Part shown: in pieces, positions 17,989-25,536 of the stretch | Layout: every line of letters starts with the position of its first letter | Numbering within the stretch: the first letter of the stretch is position 1 | Assembly (NCBI RefSeq): GCF_900218015.1 | Contig: NZ_UFQQ01000009.1 | Span: forward strand, 150,399-214,398 | Length of the DNA stretch: 64,000 bases | Direction: 5' to 3' | From: Rhodopseudomonas pentothenatexigens | Lineage (GTDB): Bacteria > Pseudomonadota > Alphaproteobacteria > Rhizobiales > Xanthobacteraceae | The notes under the pieces: generated by a model | Database searches by the model: none | What the model saw: only the letters and a program-made list of their open reading frames with translations | Told to the model about the DNA's origin: nothing | Program-made: the position numbers and the translations under genes

Positions 17989-18006
17989 TGTCAATTTTTT
18001 GTTACA
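17989..18006 (+). promoter_or_regulatory. PpsR/CrtJ box upstream of crtI, proximal
   Basis: Exact TGT-N12-ACA (TGTCAATT...GTTACA), ending 9 nt before the crtI ATG. It is close enough that binding should block initiation or early transcription. Confidence 0.85.
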
Positions 18007-18015
18007 GTGGTACCC

Positions 18016-19551
18016 ATGCTCGATCCTGGCCCCAATCCTGCTCCCCGTCTTCCTCGCGATCATGCCCCGCATGCGGTGGTGATCGGCTCTGGCTTCGGCG
18101 GCTTGGCCGCGGCGGTGCGGCTCGGCGCCAAGGGGTATCGAGTAACCGTCCTGGAAAAGCTCGATAAGGCCGGCGGCCGCGCTTACGTTCATAAGCAGGA
18201 CGGCTTCTCGTTCGACGCCGGGCCGACCATCGTCACCGCGCCGTATCTGTTCGAAGAACTGTGGAAGCTGTGCGGCAAGCGGATGTCGGACGACATCACC
18301 TTGAAGCCGATGTCGCCGTTCTATCGCATCCGCTTCGACGACGGCACGCATTTCGATTACTCCGACGATCGCGACGCGGTGCTCGATCAGATCGCGAAGT
18401 TCTGTCCGGACGACGTGCCCGCCTACGACCGCTTCATGGCGGCCTCGCACGAGATCTTCAAAGTCGGCTTCGAGCAGCTTGGCGATCAGCCGTTCAGCCA
18501 TTTCACCGACATGCTCAAGATCGCGCCGGCGATGATCAAGCTGGAGAGCTATCGCAGCGTCTACGGCCTGGTTGCCAAGCACTTCAAGGATCCGAAGCTG
18601 CGGCAGGTGTTCAGCTTCCATCCGCTCTTGATCGGCGGCAACCCCTTCATGTCGAGCTCGGTGTACTGCCTGATCACCTATCTCGAAAAGCAGTGGGGCG
18701 TGCATTCGGCGATGGGCGGCACCGGCGCGCTGGTCGCCGGGCTCGTCAAGCTGATCGAAGGCCAGGGCAACGAGATCCGCTATCATCAGGACGTCCGCCA
18801 GATCCTCGTCGAGAACGGCACCGCCTGCGGCGTCAAGCTCGCCGACGGCGAAGTCATCAAGGCCGATATCGTGGTGTCGAACGCCGATTCGGCCTCGACC
18901 TATCGCTATCTGCTGCCGCCGGAGACGCGCAAGCGCTGGACCGACGCCAAGATCGAGAAGTCGCGCTACTCGATGAGCCTGTTCGTCTGGTACTTCGGCA
19001 CCAAGCGCCGCTACGACGACGTCAAGCACCACACCATTCTGCTCGGGCCGCGCTACAAGGAGCTGATCAGCGACATCTTCAGCCGCAAGGTGGTCGCCGA
19101 CGATTTCAGCCTGTATCTGCATCGCCCGACCGCGACCGATCCGTCGCTCGCGCCTCCCGGTTGCGATACGTTCTACGTGCTGTCACCGGTGCCGAATCTG
19201 CTCGGCGACACCGATTGGCACACGAAGGCCGAGACCTACCGCGCCTCGATCGCCAAGATGCTCGGCGCGACGGTTCTCCCGGATTTGGAAAACCAGATCG
19301 CGACCTCCAAGATCACGACGCCGCTCGATTTCCAGGACCGCCTGTCGTCGTTTCGCGGCGCGGCTTTCGGTCTGGAGCCTGTGCTGTGGCAGAGCGCCTG
19401 GTTCAGGCCGCACAATCAGAGCGAAGACGTCAAGCGGCTTTATCTCGTCGGTGCCGGAACGCATCCCGGTGCCGGCCTGCCCGGGGTGCTGTCCTCGGCG
19501 CGGGTGCTCGATGCGCTGGTCCCTCCGGCCGACAGTCTGGTGACATCATGA
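18016..19551 (+). CDS. crtI: Phytoene desaturase
   Basis: A 511-residue CrtI-type desaturase. The FAD-binding Rossmann motif is near the N-terminus ('VVIGSGFGGLAAAVRLG', then 'VTVLEK'). The C-terminal carotenoid-desaturase signature is 'LYLVGAGTHPGAGLPGVLSSARVL'. It converts phytoene by three or four desaturations to neurosporene or lycopene at the membrane. With crtC, crtD and crtF present and crtA missing, spirilloxanthin-type end products are likely. I chose the ATG at 18016; a longer frame would run through both PpsR boxes. The stop overlaps the crtB start (ATGA). Confidence 0.96.
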   Translation: MLDPGPNPAPRLPRDHAPHAVVIGSGFGGLAAAVRLGAKGYRVTVLEKLDKAGGRAYVHKQDGFSFDAGPTIVTAPYLFEELWKLCGKRMSDDITLKPMSPFYRIRFDDGTHFDYSDDRDAVLDQIAKFCPDDVPAYDRFMAASHEIFKVGFEQLGDQPFSHFTDMLKIAPAMIKLESYRSVYGLVAKHFKDPKLRQVFSFHPLLIGGNPFMSSSVYCLITYLEKQWGVHSAMGGTGALVAGLVKLIEGQGNEIRYHQDVRQILVENGTACGVKLADGEVIKADIVVSNADSASTYRYLLPPETRKRWTDAKIEKSRYSMSLFVWYFGTKRRYDDVKHHTILLGPRYKELISDIFSRKVVADDFSLYLHRPTATDPSLAPPGCDTFYVLSPVPNLLGDTDWHTKAETYRASIAKMLGATVLPDLENQIATSKITTPLDFQDRLSSFRGAAFGLEPVLWQSAWFRPHNQSEDVKRLYLVGAGTHPGAGLPGVLSSARVLDALVPPADSLVTS

Positions 19552-20615
19552 GTCTGCAATCCGATATGTTGGCCCAATCCGACATGCTGGCCTGCCGCGA
19601 GATGATCAAGGAAGGCTCGCACACCTTCCACGCGGCCTCCAAGGTGCTGCCGCGGAGGATCAGCGATCCGGCAATCGCGCTGTACGCGTTCTGCCGCGTT
19701 GCCGACGATGCGGTCGATCTCGGCCTCGATCGCGCCGCCGCCGTCGAAGTGCTGAAGGACCGGCTCGATCGCGCCTGCCGTGGCGTGCCGCGCGCCTATC
19801 CGTCCGACCGCGCCTTCGCTGATGTGGTGGCGCGGTTTTCGATTCCGCCGGCGATTCCCGAGGCGCTGATCGAGGGCCTGGAGTGGGACGCGCAGGGCCG
19901 TCGCTTCGAAACGCTGTCGGACCTGTATTCGTATTGCGCGCGCGTCGCCGGCACCGTCGGCGTGATGATGACGCTGGTGATGGGTCAGCGCAAACCCGAC
20001 ATCGTGGCGCGTGCCTGCGATCTCGGCTGCGCGATGCAGCTCACCAACATCGCCCGCGATATCGGCGAGGATGCGCGCAACGGCCGTATCTACATGCCGC
20101 TGTCGTGGATGCGAGAAGCCGGGCTCGATCCGGAAACCTGGCTCGCCAATCCGCAATTCACGCCGGAGATCGCCGGCATCGTCAAGCGGCTGATCGACAC
20201 CGCGGACGCGCTGTACGATCGCGCCACGCTCGGCATCGCCAACCTGCCGCGGTCCTGCCGTCCCGGCATCTTCGCGGCGCGCGCACTGTATGCCGAGATC
20301 GGCCGCGAGGTCGAACGCTCCGGCCTCGACTCGGTGTCGAGCCGCGCGGTGGTCTCGACCGGCCGCAAGCTCGCCGTGCTGGCGCGGCTGCTGGCGTTCC
20401 AGGAAACCGAATGGGCGCCGGCGAAGTATCTCCCGGCCAAGTTCGGCGACATGGAAGAGACCAAGTTTCTGGTCGACGCGGTGATCGCGCATCCGGTGCG
20501 CGAACTGCCGCCGCGCCAGAAGGTCAAGCCGATCGAGCAGAAGGTCGCCTGGCTGGTCGACCTGTTCACCCGCCTCGAACGCCGTGATCAGATGCTGCAA
20601 CGCAGTAGGGTGTAG
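19548..20615 (+). CDS. crtB: Phytoene synthase
   Basis: A 355-residue squalene/phytoene-synthase family enzyme that joins two geranylgeranyl diphosphates. The first aspartate-rich motif is in 'CRVADDAVDLGLD' and the second in 'LTNIARDIGEDARNGRIYMPLSW'. Length and order are normal. Its ATG overlaps the stop of crtI by 4 nt, so crtIB is a coupled unit. The unit is probably under the tandem PpsR boxes at 17954-18006. Dispersed palindromes follow at once downstream and may serve as its 3' end. Confidence 0.96.
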   Translation: MSLQSDMLAQSDMLACREMIKEGSHTFHAASKVLPRRISDPAIALYAFCRVADDAVDLGLDRAAAVEVLKDRLDRACRGVPRAYPSDRAFADVVARFSIPPAIPEALIEGLEWDAQGRRFETLSDLYSYCARVAGTVGVMMTLVMGQRKPDIVARACDLGCAMQLTNIARDIGEDARNGRIYMPLSWMREAGLDPETWLANPQFTPEIAGIVKRLIDTADALYDRATLGIANLPRSCRPGIFAARALYAEIGREVERSGLDSVSSRAVVSTGRKLAVLARLLAFQETEWAPAKYLPAKFGDMEETKFLVDAVIAHPVRELPPRQKVKPIEQKVAWLVDLFTRLERRDQMLQRSRV

Positions 20616-20642
20616 TTAGCGGATCTCCGTCTCAATTTCGTC

Positions 20643-20665
20643 ATGGCCGGGCCTGTCCCGGCCAT
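20643..20665. repeat. Short palindromic element in the crtB-hemF gap
   Basis: Nine-base arms ATGGCCGGG and CCCGGCCAT with a 5-nt spacer. The sequence resembles an interspersed palindrome common in Bradyrhizobium and Rhodopseudomonas genomes. It lies 27 nt after the crtB stop and could act as its terminator or mRNA 3' end. Confidence 0.7.
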
Positions 20666-20691
20666 CCGCGGTTGCGCCGACATTTGTGGCG

Positions 20692-20731
20692 CATGGTTCG
20701 AGACGGCGCTGCGCGCCTCCTCACCATGAGG
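20692..20731. repeat. Dispersed palindromic repeat, type A, copy 1
   Basis: A CATGGTTCGAGACGGCGC...CACCATGAGG unit of 40 nt. It recurs at 22765-22804 with a single difference that I can see. Internal inverted symmetry (GGCGC...GCGCC; CATGGT...ACCATG) gives a hairpin. Confidence 0.8.
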
Positions 20732-20786
20732 ACATCGCGCGTAGCGACACTCCACGAATCTCAATTGGGCCATCCTCTCGCTTCGA

Positions 20787-20830
20787 CCTCATCCTGAGGA
20801 GGCCGCGTAGCGGCCGTCTCGAAGGATGAG
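20787..20830. repeat. Dispersed palindromic repeat, type B, copy 1
   Basis: A CCTCATCCTGAGGAGG...CTCGAAGGATGAG unit. The ends are conserved with copies at 22595 and 22698 while the central stem changes (CCGCGTAGCGG here), so pairing is kept but bases are not. The rest of the 329-nt crtB-hemF gap holds no gene I can support. Confidence 0.8.
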
Positions 20831-20944
20831 CCGCGCGCTCCCTGAGCGGGCTGCTCCGCTCAAACGCAACTGATTTGCAAAAACTCTCGAAGCCGCCACA
20901 CTGGCGTGATACCGATGCTGACCTTCGCGCAACGGATCACGGCC

Positions 20945-21856
20945 ATGACCATCGACACCGACCTCGATCTCACCCCCGCTGCTTCTACTGACAATCCCGT
21001 CGAGGCCCGCCGGGCCCAGGCGCGGGCCTGGTTCGAGGGACTGCGCGACCGAATCTGCGCCGAGATCGAAACGCTGGAGCGAGAGGCGCCGGCCGAGCTG
21101 TTTCCCGGCGAGCCGGCGACGTTCAGCTACAAGCCGTGGCAGCGGAAGACCGGCGCCGGCGGCGGGATCGGCGGCTTTCTGTCGAATGGGCGGTTGTTCG
21201 AGAAGATCGGCATCCACACCTCGTCGGCGAACGGCAAGCTCACGCCGGAGATGGCCAGGAACGTCCCCGGCGACGGCAGCCTCGACTACGTCTCCACCAG
21301 CATCAGCCTGATCATCCACCCGCGAAGCCCGCGGGTGCCGACCGTGCATATGAACACGCGATTTCTGTCGACGTCGAAAGGCTGGTTCGGCGGCGGCGCC
21401 GATCTGACGCCGATGCTGCCGGAGCAGCGCAGCCAGGATGCCGAAGACGCGGTGACCTTCCACGCCGCGATGAAGCATGCGTGCGACACGCACGATCCGG
21501 CCTATTACGAGAAGTTCAAGCCCTGGGCGGACACCTACTTCTTCCTGCCGCATCGCGGCGTGGCGCGCGGGGTCGGCGGAATCTTTTTCGACTATCTCAA
21601 CAGCGGTGATTTCGATCGCGACTTTGCCTTCACCCGCGATGTCGGCTCGGCGCTGCTCGACGTCTATCCCAGGATCGTGCGCAAGCGCATGATCGAGCCG
21701 TGGACCGACGAGGAGCGGGCGCAGCAACTCGCCTGCCGCGGGCTCTATGTCGAATTCAACCTGCTGTACGATCGCGGCACGATGTTCGGTCTGCAGACCG
21801 GCGGCAACACCGAGACGATCATGAGCTCGATGCCGCCATTGGTGAGCTGGAGCTGA
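20945..21856 (+). CDS. hemF: Oxygen-dependent coproporphyrinogen III oxidase
   Basis: A 303-residue HemF. Diagnostic blocks are 'GGGIGGFLSNGRLFEKIG', 'PTVHMNTRFLST' and 'WFGGGADLTPMLPE', then 'HRGVARGVGGIFFDYL' and 'CRGLYVEFNLLYDRGTMFGLQTGGNTE'. It oxidatively decarboxylates coproporphyrinogen III to protoporphyrinogen IX and needs oxygen, so it serves aerobic or microaerobic growth. I chose the ATG at 20945; an in-frame ATG at 20906 would add 13 unconserved residues. It is separated from crtB by dispersed palindromes. Two tiny membrane-protein genes follow 58 nt downstream. Confidence 0.96.
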   Translation: MTIDTDLDLTPAASTDNPVEARRAQARAWFEGLRDRICAEIETLEREAPAELFPGEPATFSYKPWQRKTGAGGGIGGFLSNGRLFEKIGIHTSSANGKLTPEMARNVPGDGSLDYVSTSISLIIHPRSPRVPTVHMNTRFLSTSKGWFGGGADLTPMLPEQRSQDAEDAVTFHAAMKHACDTHDPAYYEKFKPWADTYFFLPHRGVARGVGGIFFDYLNSGDFDRDFAFTRDVGSALLDVYPRIVRKRMIEPWTDEERAQQLACRGLYVEFNLLYDRGTMFGLQTGGNTETIMSSMPPLVSWS

Positions 21857-21914
21857 TCAGGGCCGCGACTGCACGGCCCTGAGCCGGCAGCAGGCGGTTT
21901 GGCGGAGATTGGCG

Positions 21915-22049
21915 ATGGAACAGTACTACGGACTGATCGAACTGGTCGCGGTGTTCGCCTGCCTGGTCGTCGGCTGGCTGGTGCTGGAGCGTCAAGGCAA
22001 ACGCCTCGACCGCGCTCGCGCCGACCGCGACAAGACCGACCCGCGATGA
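21915..22049 (+). CDS. Tiny single-pass membrane protein, paralog 1
   Basis: A 44-residue protein with one hydrophobic helix (about residues 7-24), then 'GWLVLERQGKRLDRARADR' and a charged tail. Its stop overlaps the ATG of the next small gene (ATGA). The two products share the pattern GW-(L/A)-VLE-x-QG-(K/R)-RLDR, so they look like a tandem duplication. GGCG upstream of the ATG gives a weak ribosome binding site. No function is known to me. It follows hemF by 58 nt and may be co-transcribed with it. Confidence 0.65.
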   Translation: MEQYYGLIELVAVFACLVVGWLVLERQGKRLDRARADRDKTDPR

Positions 22050-22189
22050 ACAGCGACAGCGCCTTCAACTATTTCGAAATCCTGATGCTCGGCATGTTCG
22101 TCGCCGGCTGGGCCGTGCTGGAGTGGCAGGGTAGGCGGCTGGACCGGAAGCGGGAGGCGGAGAAGGGGAAGCAGGAGGAGAGAAGATAA
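22046..22189 (+). CDS. Tiny single-pass membrane protein, paralog 2
   Basis: A 47-residue protein with the same design as the gene before it. A short acidic N-terminus precedes one membrane helix (about residues 12-27), then 'GWAVLEWQGRRLDRKREAEK' and a basic/acidic tail. The start overlaps the previous stop by 4 nt. Paralogy with a coupled neighbour supports real coding despite the size. The charge pattern predicts a cytoplasmic C-terminus. Function is unknown. Confidence 0.65.
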   Translation: MNSDSAFNYFEILMLGMFVAGWAVLEWQGRRLDRKREAEKGKQEERR

Positions 22190-22268
22190 GGTTTGCGAAT
22201 GCGACGATTTTCGTCTCTCATCGCAGGCAGGCTGTAAGGTAGCCGTCATCGAAGGATGAGGCCTGACG

Positions 22269-22571
22269 ATGTCCGAGGGCGCCTTTCTCTACATCGTCCG
22301 CTGCGCCGACAGCAGCCTTTATACCGGCACGACGCGCGGTTCGCTCGACATGAGGATCGCTCAACACAACGACGGGACCTTCGAGGGGTACACTTCGACT
22401 CGGCGTCCCGTGGTACTCGTCTATTCGGAATGGTTCGAACGCATCACCGATGCAATTGCCTGCGAACGCAAGCTGAAGAAGTGGTCGCGTGCCAAGAAGG
22501 AGGCGCTGATCCAGGGGGATATGGATGCCTTGCACGTTCTGTCGAAGCGACGAACGCCTTTCGGCGCATGA
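22269..22571 (+). CDS. GIY-YIG nuclease-superfamily protein
   Basis: A 100-residue protein that is nearly all GIY-YIG domain: 'FLYIVRCADSSLYTGTTRGSLDMRIAQHN' holds the two beta-strand tyrosines and the helix arginine. It is followed by 'VYSEWFERITDAIACERKLKKWSRAKKEALI', the UPF0213-type ending. Members of this group are common accessory genes of unclear DNA-related function. It is flanked by dispersed palindromes, and has no visible link to the photosynthesis genes. Confidence 0.88.
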   Translation: MSEGAFLYIVRCADSSLYTGTTRGSLDMRIAQHNDGTFEGYTSTRRPVVLVYSEWFERITDAIACERKLKKWSRAKKEALIQGDMDALHVLSKRRTPFGA

Positions 22572-22594
22572 ACATCGCCGACAACAGCCTATGA

Positions 22595-22638
22595 CCTCAT
22601 CCTGAGGAGGTCGCGAAGCGACCGTCTCGAAGGATGAG
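22595..22638. repeat. Dispersed palindromic repeat, type B, copy 2
   Basis: Same ends as the copy at 20787, with a different central stem (GGTCGCGAAGCGACC). It begins 24 nt after the GIY-YIG stop. Confidence 0.8.
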
Positions 22639-22697
22639 ATATGGAGCGCTTCATCGCTTCATTGAAGTGGATTTGGCGGTTTTCAAGGGCAGTGAGT

Positions 22698-22743
22698 CCT
22701 CATCCTGAGGAGCCCGGCGAAGCCGGGCGTCTCGAAGGATGAG
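22698..22743. repeat. Dispersed palindromic repeat, type B, copy 3
   Basis: Same ends, central stem GCCCGGCGAAGCCGGGC. The three type B copies differ only in compensating stem bases, as expected of an element selected for its hairpin or copied by a transposase. Confidence 0.8.
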
Positions 22744-22764
22744 GGGACGTAAGAGGCTGCGGCG

Positions 22765-22804
22765 CATGGTTCGAGACGGCGCTACGCGCCTCCTCACCAT
22801 GAGG
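22765..22804. repeat. Dispersed palindromic repeat, type A, copy 2
   Basis: Nearly identical to 20692-20731. It lies with the type B copies in the 327-nt gap between the GIY-YIG gene and the 3' end of crtC; I see no further gene in that gap. Confidence 0.8.
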
Positions 22805-22898
22805 TCTTGCCTGGGGTGAGTTTCCAGAGGCGCCTTTGATTCCATCAGAATCAGAAGCGCTCCAGGAAACGCATGTGACAATGAGCATCCAGCGCTTA

Positions 22899-23852
22899 CT
22901 ACCTCCGCCGCGGCATCCGGAACGGCAGCATGGCCTGCACCACCGGCATGCGGAAGCGGTCGAGCGACAGGCTTTCGTGCACCAGCGTCACCTTCTCGCC
23001 GAGCAGCGTCGTCTCGACCATCGAGCGGGCATAGAACGGGGTGTCTTCGAGGGTGCGGACCAGCTTGGCGCCGGCCTCGCTACGGGCGCTGCGGTCGACC
23101 TTCCAGCCCGAGCGCGGCAGCGGCAATAGCTGCGGAGGGGTGAATTCCTGCTTGTTGCCGTCGGCGTCGAAGGTGACGGCGAGGTCGACCCGGCTGCCGT
23201 CGCGGCGTTCGGCTTCGTACAGGATCACGGTCTTGTCGCGCATCGCGCCGCGCGCCCATTCCCAATGCCGGAAACCGGTCTCGATCGGCTCGTCGCCGGC
23301 GTTGCTGTCGAGATAGCCTTCGCCCTGCCAGGAGAGATTCGGCCGCCGCAGATCGACTTCGACCCGCGCGCGCGGCGCGATCGGCCACCAGCGGTGATTG
23401 CCCTGCGGGTTGAGGACGAAGAAATCCTTGGTGATCGCGAGCGGCGTCACCCGGACCCGACCTTCAATCCGCCCCGGCACCGGCGCGCCGGTCTCGCGGA
23501 TGTTGATCGTCAGCGTCTTGCCGTCCCAGCCGAGATCGCTCGGGCCGATCAGGAACGCGTTGACGTTGCGCGCGACGCGTCCGCGGCCGCGCTCGGTCAT
23601 GGTCCAGCGTTTGCCGGCCTCGTGATACAGCGCGACGTTGATGGCGCAATGGTCGAGCGGATCGGCGGGCGTGCGGCGTCGGGCGAACGCGTAGTACGGC
23701 GAGAACACGCTGCCGATGAAGGCGATAATTGTCAGCCCCTCGCGGCCGTCGTCGCTGATCGCGTCGACGTACCACCAGGCGTAGCCGTTGCGCGGAACGT
23801 CGGCGTTGAATCCGGCGCGGCGTTCGTCGGTTTCGTTAGGCCAGGCAATCAT
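22899..23852 (-). CDS. crtC: Carotenoid 1,2-hydratase (hydroxyneurosporene synthase)
   Basis: A 317-residue CrtC. Characteristic text includes 'GYAWWYVDAISDDGREGLTIIAFIGSVFSPYYAFARR', 'HCAINVALY' and 'RHWEWARGAMRDKTVILYEAERRDG'. It adds water across the terminal C1-C2 double bond of acyclic carotenoids, the first step toward spirilloxanthin. The ATG at 23852 follows the crtD stop by 4 nt, so crtD-crtC is a coupled minus-strand operon. A longer reading frame upstream is an artefact of overlap with crtD. Confidence 0.94.
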   Translation of the reverse strand: MIAWPNETDERRAGFNADVPRNGYAWWYVDAISDDGREGLTIIAFIGSVFSPYYAFARRRTPADPLDHCAINVALYHEAGKRWTMTERGRGRVARNVNAFLIGPSDLGWDGKTLTINIRETGAPVPGRIEGRVRVTPLAITKDFFVLNPQGNHRWWPIAPRARVEVDLRRPNLSWQGEGYLDSNAGDEPIETGFRHWEWARGAMRDKTVILYEAERRDGSRVDLAVTFDADGNKQEFTPPQLLPLPRSGWKVDRSARSEAGAKLVRTLEDTPFYARSMVETTLLGEKVTLVHESLSLDRFRMPVVQAMLPFRMPRRR

Positions 23853-23856
23853 AGGC

Positions 23857-25428
23857 TCACGTCGTCTTGGATGAGGCGGGGCGAAGCGCAGGCTTCGGCC
23901 CTGCAGGGTTGGAGTCGAGGTCGGCGAGCAGGGTCGCCGCCGCGGCGCGGCCCGACAAAGCGGCCATCGGCACGCCGGGACCCGGATGGGTGCTGCCGCC
24001 CGCCAGATACAGACCGGGGATCTTCGTACGCGCTCCGGGACGTTCGAACGAGGCACTCCAGCCGTGCGAGGTGCGACCATACAGCGCGCCGCCGGTCGCC
24101 GGGAACAGCCGGTCGAAATCCGCCGGGGTCGTCACCTGTGCCTTGCGCGGATCGACGTCGATCCGCAGCCCGCAGCGCTGCAGCACGCCGAACGCGCGCG
24201 CGGCAGCGCTGGCGATTTCGTCCTGACCGAAAGCCTTCTTGTCGCCGACCGGCGGCGCGTTGATCAGCACCAGCAATTCTTCCTCGCCGGTTGCGCCGAG
24301 ACGAGCCTCGTCGTCGATGCGGTCCTGCGCGCAGACATACACCGTCGGTTCGCTCGGCACCTCGCCGCGGCCGAAGATCTCGGCGAACTCCCGTGGATAA
24401 TCCCGCGAGAAGAACACCGAATGCCGGCTCAGCGGAAACCCTTCGGTCTTGGCCACCATGCTCCAGGTGATCGCCGACAGCGAACGCAGCCGGGGTGCCA
24501 GCGGCGCCGCCGCCGTGCGCACCGCCTCGCCGAACAGTCCGGCCGGCAGTGCACCGACGTCGGCGTTGACGATCACCGAGTGCGCTTCGATCCGCTCGCC
24601 GTTCTCCAGAATCACGCCGGCGGCGCGTCCGCCGGAGACCATCACCTCGCGCACGCTTTGATCGTAGCGAATCGTCGCGCCGAACGTCGTTGCGCAATCG
24701 GCGAGGGCCCGCGCCAGCGCGTGCATGCCGCCTTCGATGATCCAGACGCCCTCGTGTTCGACATGCGCGACCAGCATCAGGGTGGCTGGCGCATCGAATG
24801 GCGACGAGCCGCAATAGGTCGCATAGCGGCCGAACAGTTGCCGCATCCGGGGATCGTGGAAGTAATCGCCGAGCGCCTTCCACATCGTGGTGAACGGGCG
24901 GATCTTGCGAAGTTCGAGCAGCCCGCCGAGACCGCCGGCGGTCGCGAGCCTCGGCAGGCTCGGGGCGGTGACGCGGAGGAACGGCTTTTCCAGGATCTCG
25001 TAGATCCGCCGGCTGTCGGCGCAGAATTGCCGGTAGCGCTTCGCTTCCGCCGCGCCGGCGAACGCGCCGATCGCGTCAGCCGATCGCGCCTCGTCGGCAA
25101 ACAGATCGAGGTGCTGGGTGTCATCCCAGGCGTGGCGGGCCAGCACCGACAAAGGTCGTAGGCGCACATATTCGGAGAAGTTCAGGCCGATGCCCGAGAA
25201 CAGCTCTTCGAACACCCAGCGCATCGTGAACACGGTCGGGCCGCTGTCGATCCGCGACGAGCCGATCGCGACTTCGCGCATTTTGCCGCCAGGGGCGGAT
25301 GCGCGTTCGAGCACCGTCACGTCGAAACCGCGGGCGGCCAGCGACAGCGCAGACGTCAGTCCCGCGACGCCTGCGCCGATCACCACGACGCGATTCCTCG
25401 CGGTCTGATCCCGCATCCGTTTTCTCAC
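23857..25428 (-). CDS. crtD: Methoxyneurosporene (1-hydroxycarotenoid 3,4-) desaturase
   Basis: A 523-residue CrtI-family desaturase. The N-terminal FAD motif is 'VVVIGAGVAGLTSALSLAARG' and the C-terminal signature is 'LYLAGGSTHPGPGVPMAALSGRAAAATLL'. The sequence is clearly distinct from crtI in this window. It introduces the 3,4 double bond after CrtC hydration and works with CrtF methylation. The ATG at 25428 or the one four codons later (25416) could be used. It is divergent from crtE across a 108-nt region with one exact PpsR box, so both operons are probably under PpsR. Confidence 0.93.
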   Translation of the reverse strand: MRKRMRDQTARNRVVVIGAGVAGLTSALSLAARGFDVTVLERASAPGGKMREVAIGSSRIDSGPTVFTMRWVFEELFSGIGLNFSEYVRLRPLSVLARHAWDDTQHLDLFADEARSADAIGAFAGAAEAKRYRQFCADSRRIYEILEKPFLRVTAPSLPRLATAGGLGGLLELRKIRPFTTMWKALGDYFHDPRMRQLFGRYATYCGSSPFDAPATLMLVAHVEHEGVWIIEGGMHALARALADCATTFGATIRYDQSVREVMVSGGRAAGVILENGERIEAHSVIVNADVGALPAGLFGEAVRTAAAPLAPRLRSLSAITWSMVAKTEGFPLSRHSVFFSRDYPREFAEIFGRGEVPSEPTVYVCAQDRIDDEARLGATGEEELLVLINAPPVGDKKAFGQDEIASAAARAFGVLQRCGLRIDVDPRKAQVTTPADFDRLFPATGGALYGRTSHGWSASFERPGARTKIPGLYLAGGSTHPGPGVPMAALSGRAAAATLLADLDSNPAGPKPALRPASSKTT

Positions 25429-25457
25429 TCCGGCCTAGCTGTCTTTGAGCCATATCA

Positions 25458-25485
25458 TTGACAGGTGTCCATAATAACTTACAGT
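25458..25485 (+). promoter_or_regulatory. Candidate sigma-70 promoter of crtE
   Basis: TTGACA (25458-25463), 16-nt spacer, TACAGT (25480-25485). It overlaps the exact PpsR box at 25466-25483, so bound repressor would cover both elements. The transcript would begin about 45 nt before the crtE ATG. Confidence 0.5.
25466..25483. promoter_or_regulatory. PpsR/CrtJ box between crtD and crtE
   Basis: Exact TGT-N12-ACA (TGTCCATAA...CTTACA) in the divergent crtDC/crtEF promoter region. Confidence 0.85.
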
Positions 25486-25491
25486 TTCGCA

Positions 25492-25509
25492 TGACAAGTT
25501 AAATTGACA
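25492..25509. promoter_or_regulatory. Imperfect PpsR box between crtD and crtE
   Basis: TGA-N12-ACA with inner symmetry TGACA...TTGACA, one base off the consensus. It lies 8 nt from the exact box, which would allow cooperative occupancy of a tandem pair. Confidence 0.5.
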
Positions 25510-25536
25510 CTTGTGCCTCAGCGCGGGAGTGTGGCC

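Noticed and set aside
17953..18015. Longer crtI using a start at 17953
   Set aside because: It would place both PpsR boxes inside the coding region and adds unconserved residues before the FAD motif.
22900..24080. Longer crtC starting at 24080
   Set aside because: The extra 76 residues are Arg/Pro-rich text from inside crtD. The ATG at 23852 sits 4 nt after the crtD stop and begins the conserved protein.
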